This document shows, piece by piece, positions 37,807 through 48,995 of a stretch of DNA of 64,000 bases. Under the pieces are notes generated by a model. That model did not search any database. It saw only the letters and a list, made by a program, of their open reading frames with translations, and was not told the DNA's origin. The stretch lies in assembly GCA_947462685.1 (NCBI GenBank), contig CANHPL010000001.1:62001-126000 (forward strand), read 5' to 3'. Position numbers and translations under genes: made by a program. Source of the stretch: Burkholderiaceae bacterium (GTDB lineage Bacteria > Pseudomonadota > Gammaproteobacteria > Burkholderiales > Burkholderiaceae). How positions within the stretch are numbered: position 1 is the first letter of the stretch; the number at the start of each line of letters is the position of its first letter.

Positions 37807-38856
37807 CTAACCGAGAATTGACCACTCTAGGGACTCCCCAGCATTTAAGGGAACGATAAAATCCTGCCCCATGGGATAACTTAAAGGAATTTTTTGAGGA
37901 ATTTTCTCAATGGTTATCATCGACTGATTTACGGGAAGACTATAAAAACCAGGTCCATTCAATGAAGCAAACTTTTCTAACTGTTGCAATTTTCCAACAG
38001 AAGCAAATGCCTGAGCATACAACTCGATTGCTTGAGACGCTGTAAAACAGCCCGCACATCCACAAGCGTGCTCTTTTAAATGTTGTGCATGAGGCGCACT
38101 ATCGGTTCCTAAGAAAAATCTCGCTGAATCACTAGTGGCTGCGCCAAGGAGAGCCTGACGATGCTCTTCTCTTTTTAAAACAGGTAAGCAGTAATAATGT
38201 GGGCGTATACCGCCCATGAAGATAGCGTTTCGGTTATAGAGCAAATGATGTGCAGTGATTGTTGCCGCAATATCACCATAATCATGCGTGTTTGCTTGAC
38301 TCACATAATCTACCGCTTGTTTCGTTGTAATGTGCTCAAACACAACTCGTAACTTAGGATGTTTTTTTCTTAAGGGCTCTAAAACTTGCTCAATAAACGC
38401 AGCTTCACGATCAAAGATATCAATGGCAGAATGCGTTACTTCGCCATGAACTAAAAGTGGCATATTTAATTCTGCCATCTTCGCAATCGTGACATCACAT
38501 TTATTTAAGTCAGTTACGCCTGCATCACTATTCGTTGTGGCGCCAGCAGGATATAACTTCACGCCAATAATCCCAGCCTCTTTAGCTTTTTCAATTTCAC
38601 TAGGCAAAGTCATATCAGTGAGGTAAAGGGTCATTAAAGCTTGAAACTCTGGATATCCCACACTGCTCGCCGCTTCTTGAATCCTGGATTGATAGCTGAG
38701 AGCTTGCGCAACATGTGTCACGGGCGGTCTTAAATTAGGCATCACAAGCGCTCTGCTAAATTGACGTGCAGTATGCGCTACAAGATCCGGCAACACATCT
38801 CCGTCTCGTAAATGAAGATGCCAATCATCAGGGCGTGTAATGGTTATTTTATTCAT
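37807..38856 (-). CDS. pyrC: Dihydroorotase
   Basis: A 349-residue amidohydrolase of pyrimidine synthesis. The binuclear zinc site shows HLHLRDGD (about 13-20), the carboxylated Lys in GVKLYPAGATTNS (about 98), His in VHGE and EHITTK, and the late Asp in FLGTDSAPH. Class II (Escherichia coli PyrC-like). It overlaps the ttuD end by eight bases. Confidence 0.97.
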   Translation of the reverse strand: MNKITITRPDDWHLHLRDGDVLPDLVAHTARQFSRALVMPNLRPPVTHVAQALSYQSRIQEAASSVGYPEFQALMTLYLTDMTLPSEIEKAKEAGIIGVKLYPAGATTNSDAGVTDLNKCDVTIAKMAELNMPLLVHGEVTHSAIDIFDREAAFIEQVLEPLRKKHPKLRVVFEHITTKQAVDYVSQANTHDYGDIAATITAHHLLYNRNAIFMGGIRPHYYCLPVLKREEHRQALLGAATSDSARFFLGTDSAPHAQHLKEHACGCAGCFTASQAIELYAQAFASVGKLQQLEKFASLNGPGFYSLPVNQSMITIEKIPQKIPLSYPMGQDFIVPLNAGESLEWSILG

Positions 38857-40183
38857 GTCGATCTATGAGTACTATTCTAAAGTCATTTACGTTTGTTAAA
38901 GTTGGTCCAGTAAATACAAGTGCATGCAGTTTCTCAAAAAAATCATATGCAAGATGATTAACTAAATAATGCTGGATTTTTAAACCCTTAGCAAGGTACA
39001 TGTCCCTAACATCACGATCAAAATAAGCACCAGCATTGTTTTCGCTACCGTCGATACCATCTGTATCGGCCGCTAAAGCACTAATCCCTTGAATATCTAG
39101 AGTCTCTTCCATCAAAGCTAAAAGGTACTCGGAACAACGTCCGCCTCTTCCAATCATTTCTGGTGGTATCGTCACTGTCGTTTCACCACCAGATATCCAT
39201 GCAATTTTATTAGCACTAGAGTTGATTAAATGTTCTCGAATCAAAGCTGCATGATTTTTAGCAATTTCTTGAGACTCCCCTGAGATACTGTCACCCAATA
39301 AATGTACTTCATAGCCAAGGGTTCGACAAAAAGCTGATGCGGCTTCAAGGCCTTTTTGCGCAGTAGCAAATACAATATTTTTTATCTGTTCACAAATGTC
39401 ATCTTCAGCTTTTAGTGTTTCACTATGTAGTCCTTGTCGCCCTTGCAAAAGATACTGATGAACGGCTGTTAAACCTACCTGTGTTTGTAACTGGTATTTT
39501 TCAAAAATTTGGATTGCATCATCATACGTCGATGGATCAGGAGCGCACGGCCCACTGGCTATATCGCTTGCCCGATCACCGACCACATCAGAAATAATTA
39601 ACGCCATCACTCGCGCATTGCGACTAGTCGCTAATTGTGCTAATCGCCCGCCTTGGATCGCAGATATATGTTTACGAATAATATTAATTTCTTCAATAGG
39701 TGCGCCACACCGGAGTAGCTCTTGCGTTAATTTTTGCAAGGCTTCAATTGAAATATCTTGTGCAGTGAAGGGTAATAAACTTGAACCACCACCTGATATA
39801 AGGACAACACATAAATCGTTTTCTTGTAAATTGCCCACCAGTTGCATGATTGCGATACTCGCCTTTAGTCCAGCATCATCAGGATAGGGGTGTGATGCCT
39901 CTATGATAGTTATTTTTCTATGCGGAATAGGATTTTGAACATCATGTCCATATCGGGTTACCAATTGGCCGTAAATGTTGGCATGGGGCCAATTATTTTG
40001 TGCAAATTTTTCGAAAGCATCTCCCATAGAAGCACTTGCCTTGCCCGCACCAACAACTAAACAATTACCTCTAATACCGTTGGGAAATATTTCTGCCAAT
40101 AGCGCTGGCATCGATTTCTGAGGATCTGCTACGGCCAGTACTTTTTGAAAAGCTTCATGCAAGATTTGATTAGCTGTCAACAT
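38849..40183 (-). CDS. ttuD: Glycerate 2-kinase (TtuD/GckA, MOFRL family)
   Basis: A 444-residue kinase of the DUF4147/MOFRL family that phosphorylates D-glycerate to 2-phosphoglycerate. Motifs: VGAGKASASMGDAFE (about 40-55), ISGGGSSLLP, the conserved KHISAIQGGRLA, SDVVGDRASDIASGP, and in the MOFRL part ISGGETTVTI, GRGGRCSEYLLAL and ADTDGIDGS. I start at ATG 40183 (MLTANQILHEAF); the frame is open to 40255 but that would run into the ABC transporter gene. It allows use of glycerate from glyoxylate or tartrate metabolism. Confidence 0.95.
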   Translation of the reverse strand: MLTANQILHEAFQKVLAVADPQKSMPALLAEIFPNGIRGNCLVVGAGKASASMGDAFEKFAQNNWPHANIYGQLVTRYGHDVQNPIPHRKITIIEASHPYPDDAGLKASIAIMQLVGNLQENDLCVVLISGGGSSLLPFTAQDISIEALQKLTQELLRCGAPIEEINIIRKHISAIQGGRLAQLATSRNARVMALIISDVVGDRASDIASGPCAPDPSTYDDAIQIFEKYQLQTQVGLTAVHQYLLQGRQGLHSETLKAEDDICEQIKNIVFATAQKGLEAASAFCRTLGYEVHLLGDSISGESQEIAKNHAALIREHLINSSANKIAWISGGETTVTIPPEMIGRGGRCSEYLLALMEETLDIQGISALAADTDGIDGSENNAGAYFDRDVRDMYLAKGLKIQHYLVNHLAYDFFEKLHALVFTGPTLTNVNDFRIVLIDRHE

Positions 40184-40212
40184 AATCGATTCTACGATGT
40201 TGGATAATAATT

Positions 40213-42039
40213 TTAGGTAGGTATAACTTCGCTTTGATTTTTTTGCAAATTCCACATCGTTGCATATTTAGATTGTAATGACATGAGTTCTTCATGGGTA
40301 CCACGTTCAACAATTTCACCATCTTGCATAACTAATATTTGTTGAGCATGAACAATGGTTGATAAACGATGGGCAATAATCAAAGCCGTTCTATTGGTAG
40401 TTAATTTATTGATTTCCTCTTGTATGGCTTTTTCTGTTTGGGAATCAAGGGCAGATGTTGCTTCATCAAAAATAATGAGTGCAGGATTTTTTAATAAAGT
40501 TCGTGCGATTGCCACACGTTGTTTTTCGCCGCCCGAGAGCTTTAATCCTCGTTCCCCTACAGACGTTTTGTAAGCCTCAGGCAATCCCATCACAAATTGG
40601 TGGATTTGCGCTGCTTGTGCTGCTTGAATAATTTCTTCCTCAGAAGTTTGTGGGTTTCCATAAGCGATGTTGTAGCCAATAGAATCATTAAATAAAACAG
40701 TATCTTGAGGAACAATGCCGACCATTTTTCTTAAACTTAATTGCTGAACTGTAGATATGTTTTGCCCATCAAAATAGATCGCTCCAGAGTTGACATCATA
40801 AAATCGGAATAACAATCTGGATAAAGTACTTTTGCCTGAACCACTATTTCCCACCACTGCAGTAGTTGTTCCAGGTTCAATTACAAAACTAACATTTTTT
40901 AATATAGTGCGATTTTCTTCATAAGAAAATCGCACTTGGTCAAACACTACACGTGGCCCTAGATGTGGATGTTCAAGTTTTAAAGCGGGAGCGCCAAGAG
41001 CATCTTTAATTTCTTGATCTTTATTTAACAAGCTAAACATATTGTCCATATCCATAATAGCTTGTTTGATTTCTCGATAAATCACCCCTAAGAAATTTAA
41101 TGGGATATACATTTGTATCATTAATGTATTAATTAAAACGATATCACCTAAAGTTAATTCACCACTTTGAACCCCTAATGTTGCACGCCATAATATTGCG
41201 ATCAAGCCAATCACAATAATTACTTGTTGACCGATATTTAAAACAGCTAGAGATTGTTGTGATTTGATAGCGGCTTTTTGATAGCTTTGTAAGAAACTAT
41301 CGTAACGGTGTGCTTCAAATGTTTCATTACTAAAATATTTTACGGTTTCAAAATTCAACAAAGAATCAATCGCTTTTTGATTAGCGCTAGTATCCATTTC
41401 ATTCATTTTGCGTCGATATTTAGAGCGCCACTCGGTGACCATGACGGTAAAAGTAATGTATAGAACCAATGCACAAAAAGTAATCGCCGCATAAAGCCAG
41501 TCGTAATTAAACGCAAGGTAAATCAAAACGATCGAAAATTCAATCAGTGTTGGTAAGATACTATATAAAGAATATGAAATGAGGGATTGAATACCTCTTG
41601 AACCACGATCAATGTCTCTTGAAACTCCCCCAGTTTGACGTCCTAAATGAAACCGTAATGAGAGCGAATGTAAATGGTTAAAGACTTCAATGGCTACCTG
41701 CCGAATCGCATTTTGCGTCACCTTTGCAAATAGAAACTCTCGTAATTCAGTAAATAATGATGCTGATAGCCTAAGCAATCCATAAGCTATAACAAATGCT
41801 AATGGAAATATAAGAAACTGCCTTGGATCATCGGCAGGAATAGATAAATCATCAATGAGGTGCTTTAAAACAACTGGTATCCCGATATTGGCAACTTTTG
41901 CTAAAACTAAGCAGGAAATTGCAAAAAATACCCTCCAAGGATATTTGGTTAAATAGGGTATTAAAGTTTTAATAGTGCCCCAATCACCAAGGCCTCTTGG
42001 TTTTGAAGCTCTTAACGAGTAGTCAGTTGCTGGGCGCAT
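40213..42039 (-). CDS. ATM1-type ABC exporter (ABCB7-like half-transporter)
   Basis: A 608-residue half-transporter: N-terminal six-helix membrane domain (about 25-330), C-terminal ATPase. The LLNFETVKYFSNE stretch (about 228-240) is the typical ATM1/ABCB7 signature near the glutathione-binding site, which separates it from MsbA. ATPase motifs: Walker A GNSGSGKST (about 393-401), signature LSGGEKQRV (about 500), Walker B LIIFDEATSALD (about 523), H-loop AHRLST. ATM1-type exporters move glutathione-linked compounds or Fe-S precursors, or give heavy-metal tolerance. It is co-directional with aspS upstream and ttuD downstream. Confidence 0.93.
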   Translation of the reverse strand: MRPATDYSLRASKPRGLGDWGTIKTLIPYLTKYPWRVFFAISCLVLAKVANIGIPVVLKHLIDDLSIPADDPRQFLIFPLAFVIAYGLLRLSASLFTELREFLFAKVTQNAIRQVAIEVFNHLHSLSLRFHLGRQTGGVSRDIDRGSRGIQSLISYSLYSILPTLIEFSIVLIYLAFNYDWLYAAITFCALVLYITFTVMVTEWRSKYRRKMNEMDTSANQKAIDSLLNFETVKYFSNETFEAHRYDSFLQSYQKAAIKSQQSLAVLNIGQQVIIVIGLIAILWRATLGVQSGELTLGDIVLINTLMIQMYIPLNFLGVIYREIKQAIMDMDNMFSLLNKDQEIKDALGAPALKLEHPHLGPRVVFDQVRFSYEENRTILKNVSFVIEPGTTTAVVGNSGSGKSTLSRLLFRFYDVNSGAIYFDGQNISTVQQLSLRKMVGIVPQDTVLFNDSIGYNIAYGNPQTSEEEIIQAAQAAQIHQFVMGLPEAYKTSVGERGLKLSGGEKQRVAIARTLLKNPALIIFDEATSALDSQTEKAIQEEINKLTTNRTALIIAHRLSTIVHAQQILVMQDGEIVERGTHEELMSLQSKYATMWNLQKNQSEVIPT

Positions 42040-42098
42040 TGATCTGATGAATTAATGTTGACATTGGCGCAATGAACGATGAACCAATGTCTTATTCA

Positions 42099-43898
42099 TC
42101 AATTGGTAGGTTGCACTGTTCGTAAGCGAATATGAAGTTCACGTAACTGCTTTTCATCTACAGGACTCGGCGCTTGAGTTAATAAGCATTGAGCACGCTG
42201 TGTTTTCGGAAAAGCAATCACATCACGAATTGAATCTGCGCCAGTCATCATGGTCACAATGCGATCAAGTCCGAATGCAATACCTCCATGTGGAGGAGCT
42301 CCGTACTTCAAAGCATCTAACAGAAAACCAAACTTGGCTTGAGCTTCTTCTGGTCCAATCTTGAGCGCCCGAAATACTTCACTTTGAACAGACTCTTGAT
42401 GAATACGCACAGAACCACCACCAATTTCCGAACCATTCAAAACCATGTCATATGCTTTCGCAATGCATTTTCCGGGCTCTTTATCGAGAATGGCTAAATG
42501 CTCATCTTTAGGACTTGTAAATGGATGGTGGCAAGCAACCCATCTAGCAGCTTCCTCGTCATAATCAAACATAGGGAAATCAACCACCCATAAAGGCTTC
42601 CATCCTTCTTTAAAAATACCTTTTTCTTTGCTCCAATCAGAGTGCCCAATTTTGATTCGTAATGCACCAATCGCGTCATTAACCACCTTGGATTTATCTG
42701 CTCCAAAGAAAAGAATGTCGCCATCTTGAGCGCCGGTTCTTTGAATAATTGCTTCTACAGCTTGATCATGTAGATTTTTTACAATCGGTGATTGAAGTCC
42801 ATTGCGGCCATCACTGACTTTATTCACTTTAATCCAAGCTAAACCCTTTGCACCATAAATACTTACAAATTGAGTATATTCATCAATTTCACTTCTAGAG
42901 ATTTCTGCTCCTCCTGGAACTCTTAAGGCAACTACTCTACCGTTATCTGAATTAGCAGGGCCGGAGAATACCTTGAAATCCACATCCTTCATTACATCAG
43001 TTAACTCGGTGAACTCTAAATCGACCCTTAAGTCTGGCTTATCCGAACCAAAACGACGCATAGCTTCTTGATAACTTAACACCGGAAATGGTGCTGGTAA
43101 CTGAACATCAATCACCGTTTTAAAAATATGCGAAATCATATTTTCAAATAAATCACGGATTTCCATCTCGTCTAAAAATGATGTCTCGCAATCGATTTGA
43201 GTGAACTCGGGTTGACGATCTGCTCTTAAGTCTTCATCCCGAAAACATTTCACAATTTGGTAATAGCGATCGAAACCTGCAACCATCAATAATTGTTTAA
43301 ACAATTGGGGTGATTGTGGAAGAGCAAAAAATTGGCCATCATGAACTCTTGATGGCACTAAATAATCTCGCGCGCCCTCAGGTGTACTTTTTGTGAGCAT
43401 TGGGGTTTCAATGTCAATAAAACCTGCTTGATCTAAATAACGACGCGACTCCATCGCGACGTTATAACGTAAACGAAGATTTTTTTGCATTTGTGGACGG
43501 CGTAAATCAAGCACACGATGCGTTAAACGCGTAGTCTCAGATAAGTTGTCATCATCTAACTGAAACGGCGGCGTAACTGATGCATTAAGAACGTTGAGTT
43601 CTTTACACAATATCTCAATCTTCCCAGTGGTCAAGTCATTGTTTTCAGTGCCAGAAGGCCTTGCTCTGACAAGTCCTTTTACCTGAATACAGTATTCGTT
43701 CCGAATATTTTCTGCAACAGCAAATACTTCTTTGCGGTCTGGATCGCAAACAATTTGTACAAATCCATGGCTATCTCGTAAATCAATAAAAATAACGCCG
43801 CCATGATCACGGCGACGATTCACCCAACCAGCGATACTGACTTCTTGACCAATGAAATCTTCTGTAACTAAACCTGCAAAATGACTACGCAATGACAT
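42099..43898 (-). CDS. aspS: Aspartyl-tRNA synthetase (bacterial type)
   Basis: A 599-residue class IIb synthetase: N-terminal OB-fold anticodon domain (1-110; [23 protein letters not shown]), catalytic core with motif 2 [16 protein letters not shown] (about 217-232), bacterial insert GAD domain (about 290-425), and motif 3 [13 protein letters not shown] near the C-terminus. Whether it is discriminating or also charges tRNA-Asn cannot be told here. It is 16 bases after the DUF502 gene. Confidence 0.97.
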   Translation of the reverse strand: MSLRSHFAGLVTEDFIGQEVSIAGWVNRRRDHGGVIFIDLRDSHGFVQIVCDPDRKEVFAVAENIRNEYCIQVKGLVRARPSGTENNDLTTGKIEILCKELNVLNASVTPPFQLDDDNLSETTRLTHRVLDLRRPQMQKNLRLRYNVAMESRRYLDQAGFIDIETPMLTKSTPEGARDYLVPSRVHDGQFFALPQSPQLFKQLLMVAGFDRYYQIVKCFRDEDLRADRQPEFTQIDCETSFLDEMEIRDLFENMISHIFKTVIDVQLPAPFPVLSYQEAMRRFGSDKPDLRVDLEFTELTDVMKDVDFKVFSGPANSDNGRVVALRVPGGAEISRSEIDEYTQFVSIYGAKGLAWIKVNKVSDGRNGLQSPIVKNLHDQAVEAIIQRTGAQDGDILFFGADKSKVVNDAIGALRIKIGHSDWSKEKGIFKEGWKPLWVVDFPMFDYDEEAARWVACHHPFTSPKDEHLAILDKEPGKCIAKAYDMVLNGSEIGGGSVRIHQESVQSEVFRALKIGPEEAQAKFGFLLDALKYGAPPHGGIAFGLDRIVTMMTGADSIRDVIAFPKTQRAQCLLTQAPSPVDEKQLRELHIRLRTVQPTN

Positions 43899-43914
43899 AC
43901 TTAAACCTCTTTAT

Positions 43915-44544
43915 TTAAATTTTTGGTTCTTGACCGACTGGTGGAACAGTGCCCATTGAAACGATATGTTTGAGCGCATCTTCAACAGAAATGGATAATT
44001 CAATCACACTATCTTTGGGAACTATCATAAAAAATCCAGATGTTGGATTTGGTGTTGTGGGGACAAACACATGAATATGTGGGGTGCCTAATTTTTCCGC
44101 GACTTCCTGCATTGGTGATCCTGTTTGAAAGGCGATCGCCCAAGAATTTTGATGAGGGTATCTGATCAAAACAGCCTTTTTAAAAGCATCTCCGCTACTG
44201 GATAACAAGGTATCAGAAACTTGTTTAACGCTTGAATAAATGGACCTGACAATCGGTATCCGATGTAAGATTTTTTCCCAGATACGAAAAAGCCACCTAC
44301 CTGCAATGGTAATCGCAAACATTCCCGTCAAAATGATGGCTACAATCACAATTAAAACACCAATAAAGGGTGTTTCTCTAAAGTGTATAAGACCTTCGGT
44401 TAAATTCGATGGTAGAACTGTGATTAATACGTGCATTACGGAACCAAAAACACTGTCCAAAATGCCCATAGCCCAAGTAATTACCCAAATAGTAATTGCC
44501 AAAGGTGCCCAAACTAAAATGCCCGCTAAAAAGTACTTTTTCAT
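43915..44544 (-). CDS. DUF502 family inner-membrane protein
   Basis: A 209-residue protein with two membrane helices near the N-terminus (about 5-27 and 57-82), then a soluble domain with the family's IVRSIYSSVKQV and FVPTTPNPTSGFFMIVPK stretches. It is the conserved gene commonly just before aspS in betaproteobacteria. No molecular role is known to me. Confidence 0.9.
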   Translation of the reverse strand: MKKYFLAGILVWAPLAITIWVITWAMGILDSVFGSVMHVLITVLPSNLTEGLIHFRETPFIGVLIVIVAIILTGMFAITIAGRWLFRIWEKILHRIPIVRSIYSSVKQVSDTLLSSSGDAFKKAVLIRYPHQNSWAIAFQTGSPMQEVAEKLGTPHIHVFVPTTPNPTSGFFMIVPKDSVIELSISVEDALKHIVSMGTVPPVGQEPKI

Positions 44545-44598
44545 AATCCCTTATGCTTATCAAGGAACATTATCCATCTTTTTTATGTAAAAGCGTTT

Positions 44599-46038
44599 CT
44601 AAAACATGGATTCTGATGTTTGACTACGCTCTTTAACGATTTCAGAGGGAATCAGCACCGATCCTATAAACATTCCCAAAAAGCTAAATGCCAGTCCAAC
44701 CATTTGGGGTGGAATTACTTCATGAGGCATGATTGCCTCCATCATCATCCAAGAAACTAAGCCTAAAGCAACCGCCAATAGGCCTCCTAATGGCTTTGCT
44801 TTAGGCCAATAGATGCCACATAAAAGTGGCACAAAAGCAGTTACAAGGGTAACTTTATAGGCACTTTCTACCATTTTAAAAATGGATAACTCTGAATGCA
44901 TGGCAATGATAGTTACCATAACACTAAACACCAAGGTGGTAATTCGCATAATGAGCAGGGATTGTTCTGCGGTCAACTCTTTAAAAAAACCTTTAATAAT
45001 ATTTTCAGAAATTGATACCGAAGGAGCGAGAAGGGTCGCACTAGCACAACTTTTAATGGCCGATAGTAAAGCTCCAAAGAAAATAACTTGGGCAAACATG
45101 GGGGTTTGACTCAAAATTAATTTAGGTAAAATTAATTGTGAATCCGTTTTTAAGCCTTCTTTAACCATTTCCGGGTCAAGCATATTCGCTGAATAAGCCA
45201 AAATCATTGGAATAAAAGCAAAACAGAAATACAGTACACCACCCAAAATGGCTGCTCGTTGAGCAATTTGTACCGTTTTTGATGAGGTTACTCTTTGGAA
45301 AACGTCTTGTTGCGGAATCGATCCTAGCATCATCGTACATAAAGCGGCTATAAAACCCATAATTTCGGCAAAATTGGCTTTCGGGAAAAAATTAAATAAG
45401 CCAGCGTTATTGGCGTGCTCTACGACGTTCACCACCCCTCCTGCCAATCCCGTAACTTCATGGCCAATATATAAAAGGCCAAGCACAATAATAATCATCT
45501 GCAAAAAATCAGTTACGGCAACTGCCCACATGCCACCGAAAAGGGTATAAATTAAAACACTTCCCGATCCAATTAACATGCCAACATTGCGAGAAATCTC
45601 TCCGCCAGACACGACATTGAACACTAAGCCAAGTGCCATGATCTGAGCAGATACCCATCCCAAATAGGACGCAGCAATGCATAATGTAATCAACACCTCA
45701 ACGGTGCGACCATAGCGATCGCGATAAAAATCCCCAATCGTAAGGTATTTAGCCTGGTACAGTGGCTTCGCAAAAAATAAACCAACCAAAATTAAACACA
45801 TTGAAGAACCGAAGGGATCTGCAACTACCCCAGCTAAACCTTCCTGCAAGAAGGTTGCTGGTGCGCCCAAGACTGCTTCAGCTCCAAACCAAGTTGCAAA
45901 TACTGTCGCAGTGACAACATACATTGGCAGTGCATGACCTGCGGCCGCAAAGTCAGTTGCGTTTTTTACTTTTAAAGAGGCTAATAAACCGATTGCTACT
46001 GAAATGCCCCAGTAGAGAAGAACGAACCAAAGTAACAT
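44599..46038 (-). CDS. Sodium:solute symporter (SSS family)
   Basis: A 479-residue membrane protein with about 13 helices. SSS-fold features are seen: the unwound-helix stretch ATVFATWFGAEAVLGAP (about 44-60), GGMWAVAVTDFLQMIIIV (about 168-185) and IPQQDVFQRVTSSKTV (about 246-261), as in proline/pantothenate carriers. Sodium-driven uptake is expected; the substrate cannot be told. No kinase domain is fused, unlike CbrA-type members. Confidence 0.9.
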   Translation of the reverse strand: MLLWFVLLYWGISVAIGLLASLKVKNATDFAAAGHALPMYVVTATVFATWFGAEAVLGAPATFLQEGLAGVVADPFGSSMCLILVGLFFAKPLYQAKYLTIGDFYRDRYGRTVEVLITLCIAASYLGWVSAQIMALGLVFNVVSGGEISRNVGMLIGSGSVLIYTLFGGMWAVAVTDFLQMIIIVLGLLYIGHEVTGLAGGVVNVVEHANNAGLFNFFPKANFAEIMGFIAALCTMMLGSIPQQDVFQRVTSSKTVQIAQRAAILGGVLYFCFAFIPMILAYSANMLDPEMVKEGLKTDSQLILPKLILSQTPMFAQVIFFGALLSAIKSCASATLLAPSVSISENIIKGFFKELTAEQSLLIMRITTLVFSVMVTIIAMHSELSIFKMVESAYKVTLVTAFVPLLCGIYWPKAKPLGGLLAVALGLVSWMMMEAIMPHEVIPPQMVGLAFSFLGMFIGSVLIPSEIVKERSQTSESMF

Positions 46039-46042
46039 GAGA

Positions 46043-47632
46043 TTACCTAGACAGTGTCAAAAATAGATATGTAATCGCCCCACCTAAAAGGGCACCAATA
46101 CCAAAAATACTAACCATGTTTGTTTGAAAGTTAAATGTTTTTTTCTTTTCTAATAAATTTATTATTTCTTGCAATTGATTCTGTTTTTTAGCATGAACCT
46201 CCAACTCTAGATAGGTCGTGATGAGTCTAGGAAGGGTTGGTAATTTTTGCGCCCAATGTGGTGCCTCAGACTTTAATTTTTCCCAAAATCCTTTAAAGCC
46301 AACTTGTTGATTCATCCACGTCTGCATAATCGGTTTAACGGTTTGCCACAAGTCTAAATCAGGATCTAATTGACGACCAAGTCCTTCTACATTTAATAAG
46401 GTTTTTTGTAATAAAGTTAACTGTGGTTGTATTTCAACTTTAAATCTTCTTGAAGTCTGAAAGAGTCGCATCAAAACAATCCCTAAAGAAATATCTTTTA
46501 AAGGACGATCAAAATAAGGTTCACAAACTGCACGAACAGCGCCTTCTAATTCCTCAACTTTGGTTTCAGGCGGAACCCACCCTGACTCAATGTGAAGAGC
46601 AGCTACGCGATGGTAATCACGATTAAAGAATGCTAAGAAATTTTGTACTAAATAGTTTTTATCTAATTCAGATAATGTACCCACAATACCAAAATCTAGG
46701 GAAATTAAACGCCCAAATGTTTGCGGGTCTAAACTGACCATAATATTTCCAGGGTGCATATCCGCATGAAAAAATCCATGCGCAAACGCCTGAGTAAAAA
46801 ACACCTCTACGCCATCGACTGCAAGTAACTTTAAATCCACTCCTGCTGCTTTTAAATCATCCAGTCGCGCAATGGATATGCCATACATACGCTCCATCAC
46901 CATGACGTTGATATGGCACAAATCCCAATAAACCTCTGGAATCATGATTTTATTTGAGCCTTCAAAGTTTCTTCTTAATTGGCTACAGTTTGCGGCTTCT
47001 CGTAGCAAATCTAATTCATCATGAATAGTTGTATCAAATCCGGACACAACTTCTTTCGGCTTTAATCGCTTGCCATCGTAGGAGAATTTTTCAATCAACC
47101 CTGCAAGGCTATGCATCAATGCTAAATCACTCTCAATCACTCCTAAAATATTGGGGCGCAATACTTTAATAGCCACATGCTTGTCTTCCCACTGAGGATA
47201 TTTGCTATTCCCCTTGAGAACTGCAAAATGTACCTGCGCAATAGATGCACTTGCTATCGGCGTCGCATCAAATGATTTAAATACCTCATCAATAGGTAAC
47301 TGCAGTGCTTTTTCAATAATTTCACGTGATAATTCATTAGAAAATGGTGGGACGTCATCCTGAAGTTTGGCTAACTCATCAGCAATATCCTCTGGAAGTA
47401 AATCTCTTCTTGTAGAAAGCACTTGGCCAAATTTGATGAATACTGGCCCTAAAGATTCCAAAGCAAGGCGTATTCTTTGTCCTCGAGCTAAATCTCTTGA
47501 AGGAGAAAAAAAAGATAAGGGAAGTGTAAGAACACTAAAAATTCCTGGTTTTAATACTGTTCTCAGTAGCCCAAAAAGATCATATCGCCAAAGAATATAA
47601 AAAATTCGAGAGATACGTTTAACTTTTTGCAT
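46043..47632 (-). CDS. ubiB: Ubiquinone biosynthesis kinase-like protein UbiB
   Basis: A 529-residue ADCK/ABC1 atypical kinase needed for ubiquinone synthesis. The KxGQ motif is [16 protein letters not shown] (about 65-80), the A-rich loop is ASASIAQVH, and the late metal motif is [12 protein letters not shown] (about 293-304). A membrane segment at the extreme C-terminus ([20 protein letters not shown]) anchors it. It shares one base with the ubiJ stop (TAATG). Confidence 0.96.
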   Translation of the reverse strand: MQKVKRISRIFYILWRYDLFGLLRTVLKPGIFSVLTLPLSFFSPSRDLARGQRIRLALESLGPVFIKFGQVLSTRRDLLPEDIADELAKLQDDVPPFSNELSREIIEKALQLPIDEVFKSFDATPIASASIAQVHFAVLKGNSKYPQWEDKHVAIKVLRPNILGVIESDLALMHSLAGLIEKFSYDGKRLKPKEVVSGFDTTIHDELDLLREAANCSQLRRNFEGSNKIMIPEVYWDLCHINVMVMERMYGISIARLDDLKAAGVDLKLLAVDGVEVFFTQAFAHGFFHADMHPGNIMVSLDPQTFGRLISLDFGIVGTLSELDKNYLVQNFLAFFNRDYHRVAALHIESGWVPPETKVEELEGAVRAVCEPYFDRPLKDISLGIVLMRLFQTSRRFKVEIQPQLTLLQKTLLNVEGLGRQLDPDLDLWQTVKPIMQTWMNQQVGFKGFWEKLKSEAPHWAQKLPTLPRLITTYLELEVHAKKQNQLQEIINLLEKKKTFNFQTNMVSIFGIGALLGGAITYLFLTLSR

Positions 47633-48246
47633 TATGTTGAAAGTGTCTGTTTGCTGTTAAAAGCTTGCTCAAGTTGATTAACTTTTTTTTCAGCTCGGTC
47701 TAATTGATCGCGCAATAATCGCAAATCGGATTTAAAGTCTTTCATTTGCTGACTATCTACCAGAATATTTTTTTCATATACCAAGTAATCTCTAATTCCA
47801 CTTTTTAGATCATTCATCGCAAGTTGGGTTTGATGAGAGATTTTTTGAGATTTCAAAACAACTCTTCTTGCCGGCGCATCTCCTAAAAATTTAGATAAGT
47901 CCTCTTCGACTTCCCATTTAAGATCTGCTGCTAAACGATTTAAATCTGCTGCAAAGTCGATATCTCCAGAAATTTTGACAAATTTCATGGCCCCGGATTT
48001 CCCTTCTTTCATAAAAGCCCATATCGCTTCTTGTGAAATTACCAAACTAACCGAAGAAGGATGAGTAGTGCCAGTTGCATTTACAAACATCCCTTCTTGA
48101 ATCGTAATTTGAAAATCCCCAAATGGTAAAGTAATAGAGATCGACTGTCCTTCTCTAGTAAGAAGTAAATCGTGAGCCCACCGCTCTTGCTCAATCAAGT
48201 GATTTAAGGCTCTTAATACGACAGAGGGAACTGGCAAATGAGCCAT
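47632..48246 (-). CDS. ubiJ: Ubiquinone biosynthesis accessory factor UbiJ (SCP2 domain)
   Basis: A 204-residue protein with an N-terminal SCP2 lipid-binding domain (about 15-115; the [26 protein letters not shown] stretch is typical) and a C-terminal coiled coil (about 160-200). With UbiK it organises the soluble Ubi complex on isoprenoid intermediates. Position between ubiE and ubiB supports the call. Confidence 0.92.
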   Translation of the reverse strand: MAHLPVPSVVLRALNHLIEQERWAHDLLLTREGQSISITLPFGDFQITIQEGMFVNATGTTHPSSVSLVISQEAIWAFMKEGKSGAMKFVKISGDIDFAADLNRLAADLKWEVEEDLSKFLGDAPARRVVLKSQKISHQTQLAMNDLKSGIRDYLVYEKNILVDSQQMKDFKSDLRLLRDQLDRAEKKVNQLEQAFNSKQTLST

Positions 48247-48248
48247 GA

Positions 48249-48980
48249 TTAATACTTATACCCAATGTGTAAAGCCACAATACCACCAGATAATGGGTGA
48301 ACTTCCACTTGATCAAAACCTGCCTCTTGCATCATTCCCTTCAAAGTTTCTTGGTCAGGATGCATGCGGATGGACTCTGCTAAATAACGATAACTTTGAG
48401 CATCACCAGCTATTTTTTTACCAAGCCAAGGTAAAACCTTGAAGGAATATATGTCATAAATTGGTTTAATCAGTTGAACCGGTTGAGAAAATTCGAGCAC
48501 CATGGTTTTACCACCAGGCTTAGTTACTCGACACATCTCTTTCAATGCAATTTCTTTATGTGTCATATTGCGTAAGCCAAAAGAAACGGTGACTAAATCA
48601 AAATGGTTTTTTGCAAAAGGAATTTTCTCGGCGTCTAATTGAACGCATGGAATGATTGCGCCGTGATCAACTAGCCGATCTCTTCCAACTCGCAGCATGG
48701 AAGAATTGATATCACTCAACCAAACTTCACCAGATTTTCCGGCTTTTTTTGCAAAGGCTAATGCTAAATCTCCAGTGCCCCCAGCAATATCTAAAACCTT
48801 TTGACCAGGCAAAACATTGGCGCTAGCAATCGTAAATATTTTCCAAATACGATGAAGTCCCATTGACATTAAGTCATTCATTAAGTCGTAGTTACTCGCT
48901 ACAGAATGAAAGACTCCAGCCACCTTTTCTGCTTTTTTTGACTCGTCAACTTTTTCAAATCCGAAATGGGTTTGTACCAT
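48249..48980 (-). CDS. ubiE: Ubiquinone/menaquinone methyltransferase UbiE
   Basis: A 243-residue SAM methyltransferase that C-methylates the benzoquinol (and demethylmenaquinol) ring. The N-terminus [21 protein letters not shown] is the family signature, SAM motif I is [12 protein letters not shown] (about 65-76), and the C-terminal HIGYKY is characteristic. Two bases separate it from ubiJ. Confidence 0.98.
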   Translation of the reverse strand: MVQTHFGFEKVDESKKAEKVAGVFHSVASNYDLMNDLMSMGLHRIWKIFTIASANVLPGQKVLDIAGGTGDLALAFAKKAGKSGEVWLSDINSSMLRVGRDRLVDHGAIIPCVQLDAEKIPFAKNHFDLVTVSFGLRNMTHKEIALKEMCRVTKPGGKTMVLEFSQPVQLIKPIYDIYSFKVLPWLGKKIAGDAQSYRYLAESIRMHPDQETLKGMMQEAGFDQVEVHPLSGGIVALHIGYKY

Positions 48981-48995
48981 GTGTAATCCTGGAAA

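Noticed and set aside
40184..40255. 24-residue N-terminal extension of ttuD
   Set aside because: It reads into the end of the ABC transporter gene and does not resemble the family N-terminus.
44599..46038. Specific substrate (proline, pantothenate or acetate) for the sodium symporter
   Set aside because: The SSS fold is clear but nothing in the sequence or neighbours picks a substrate.
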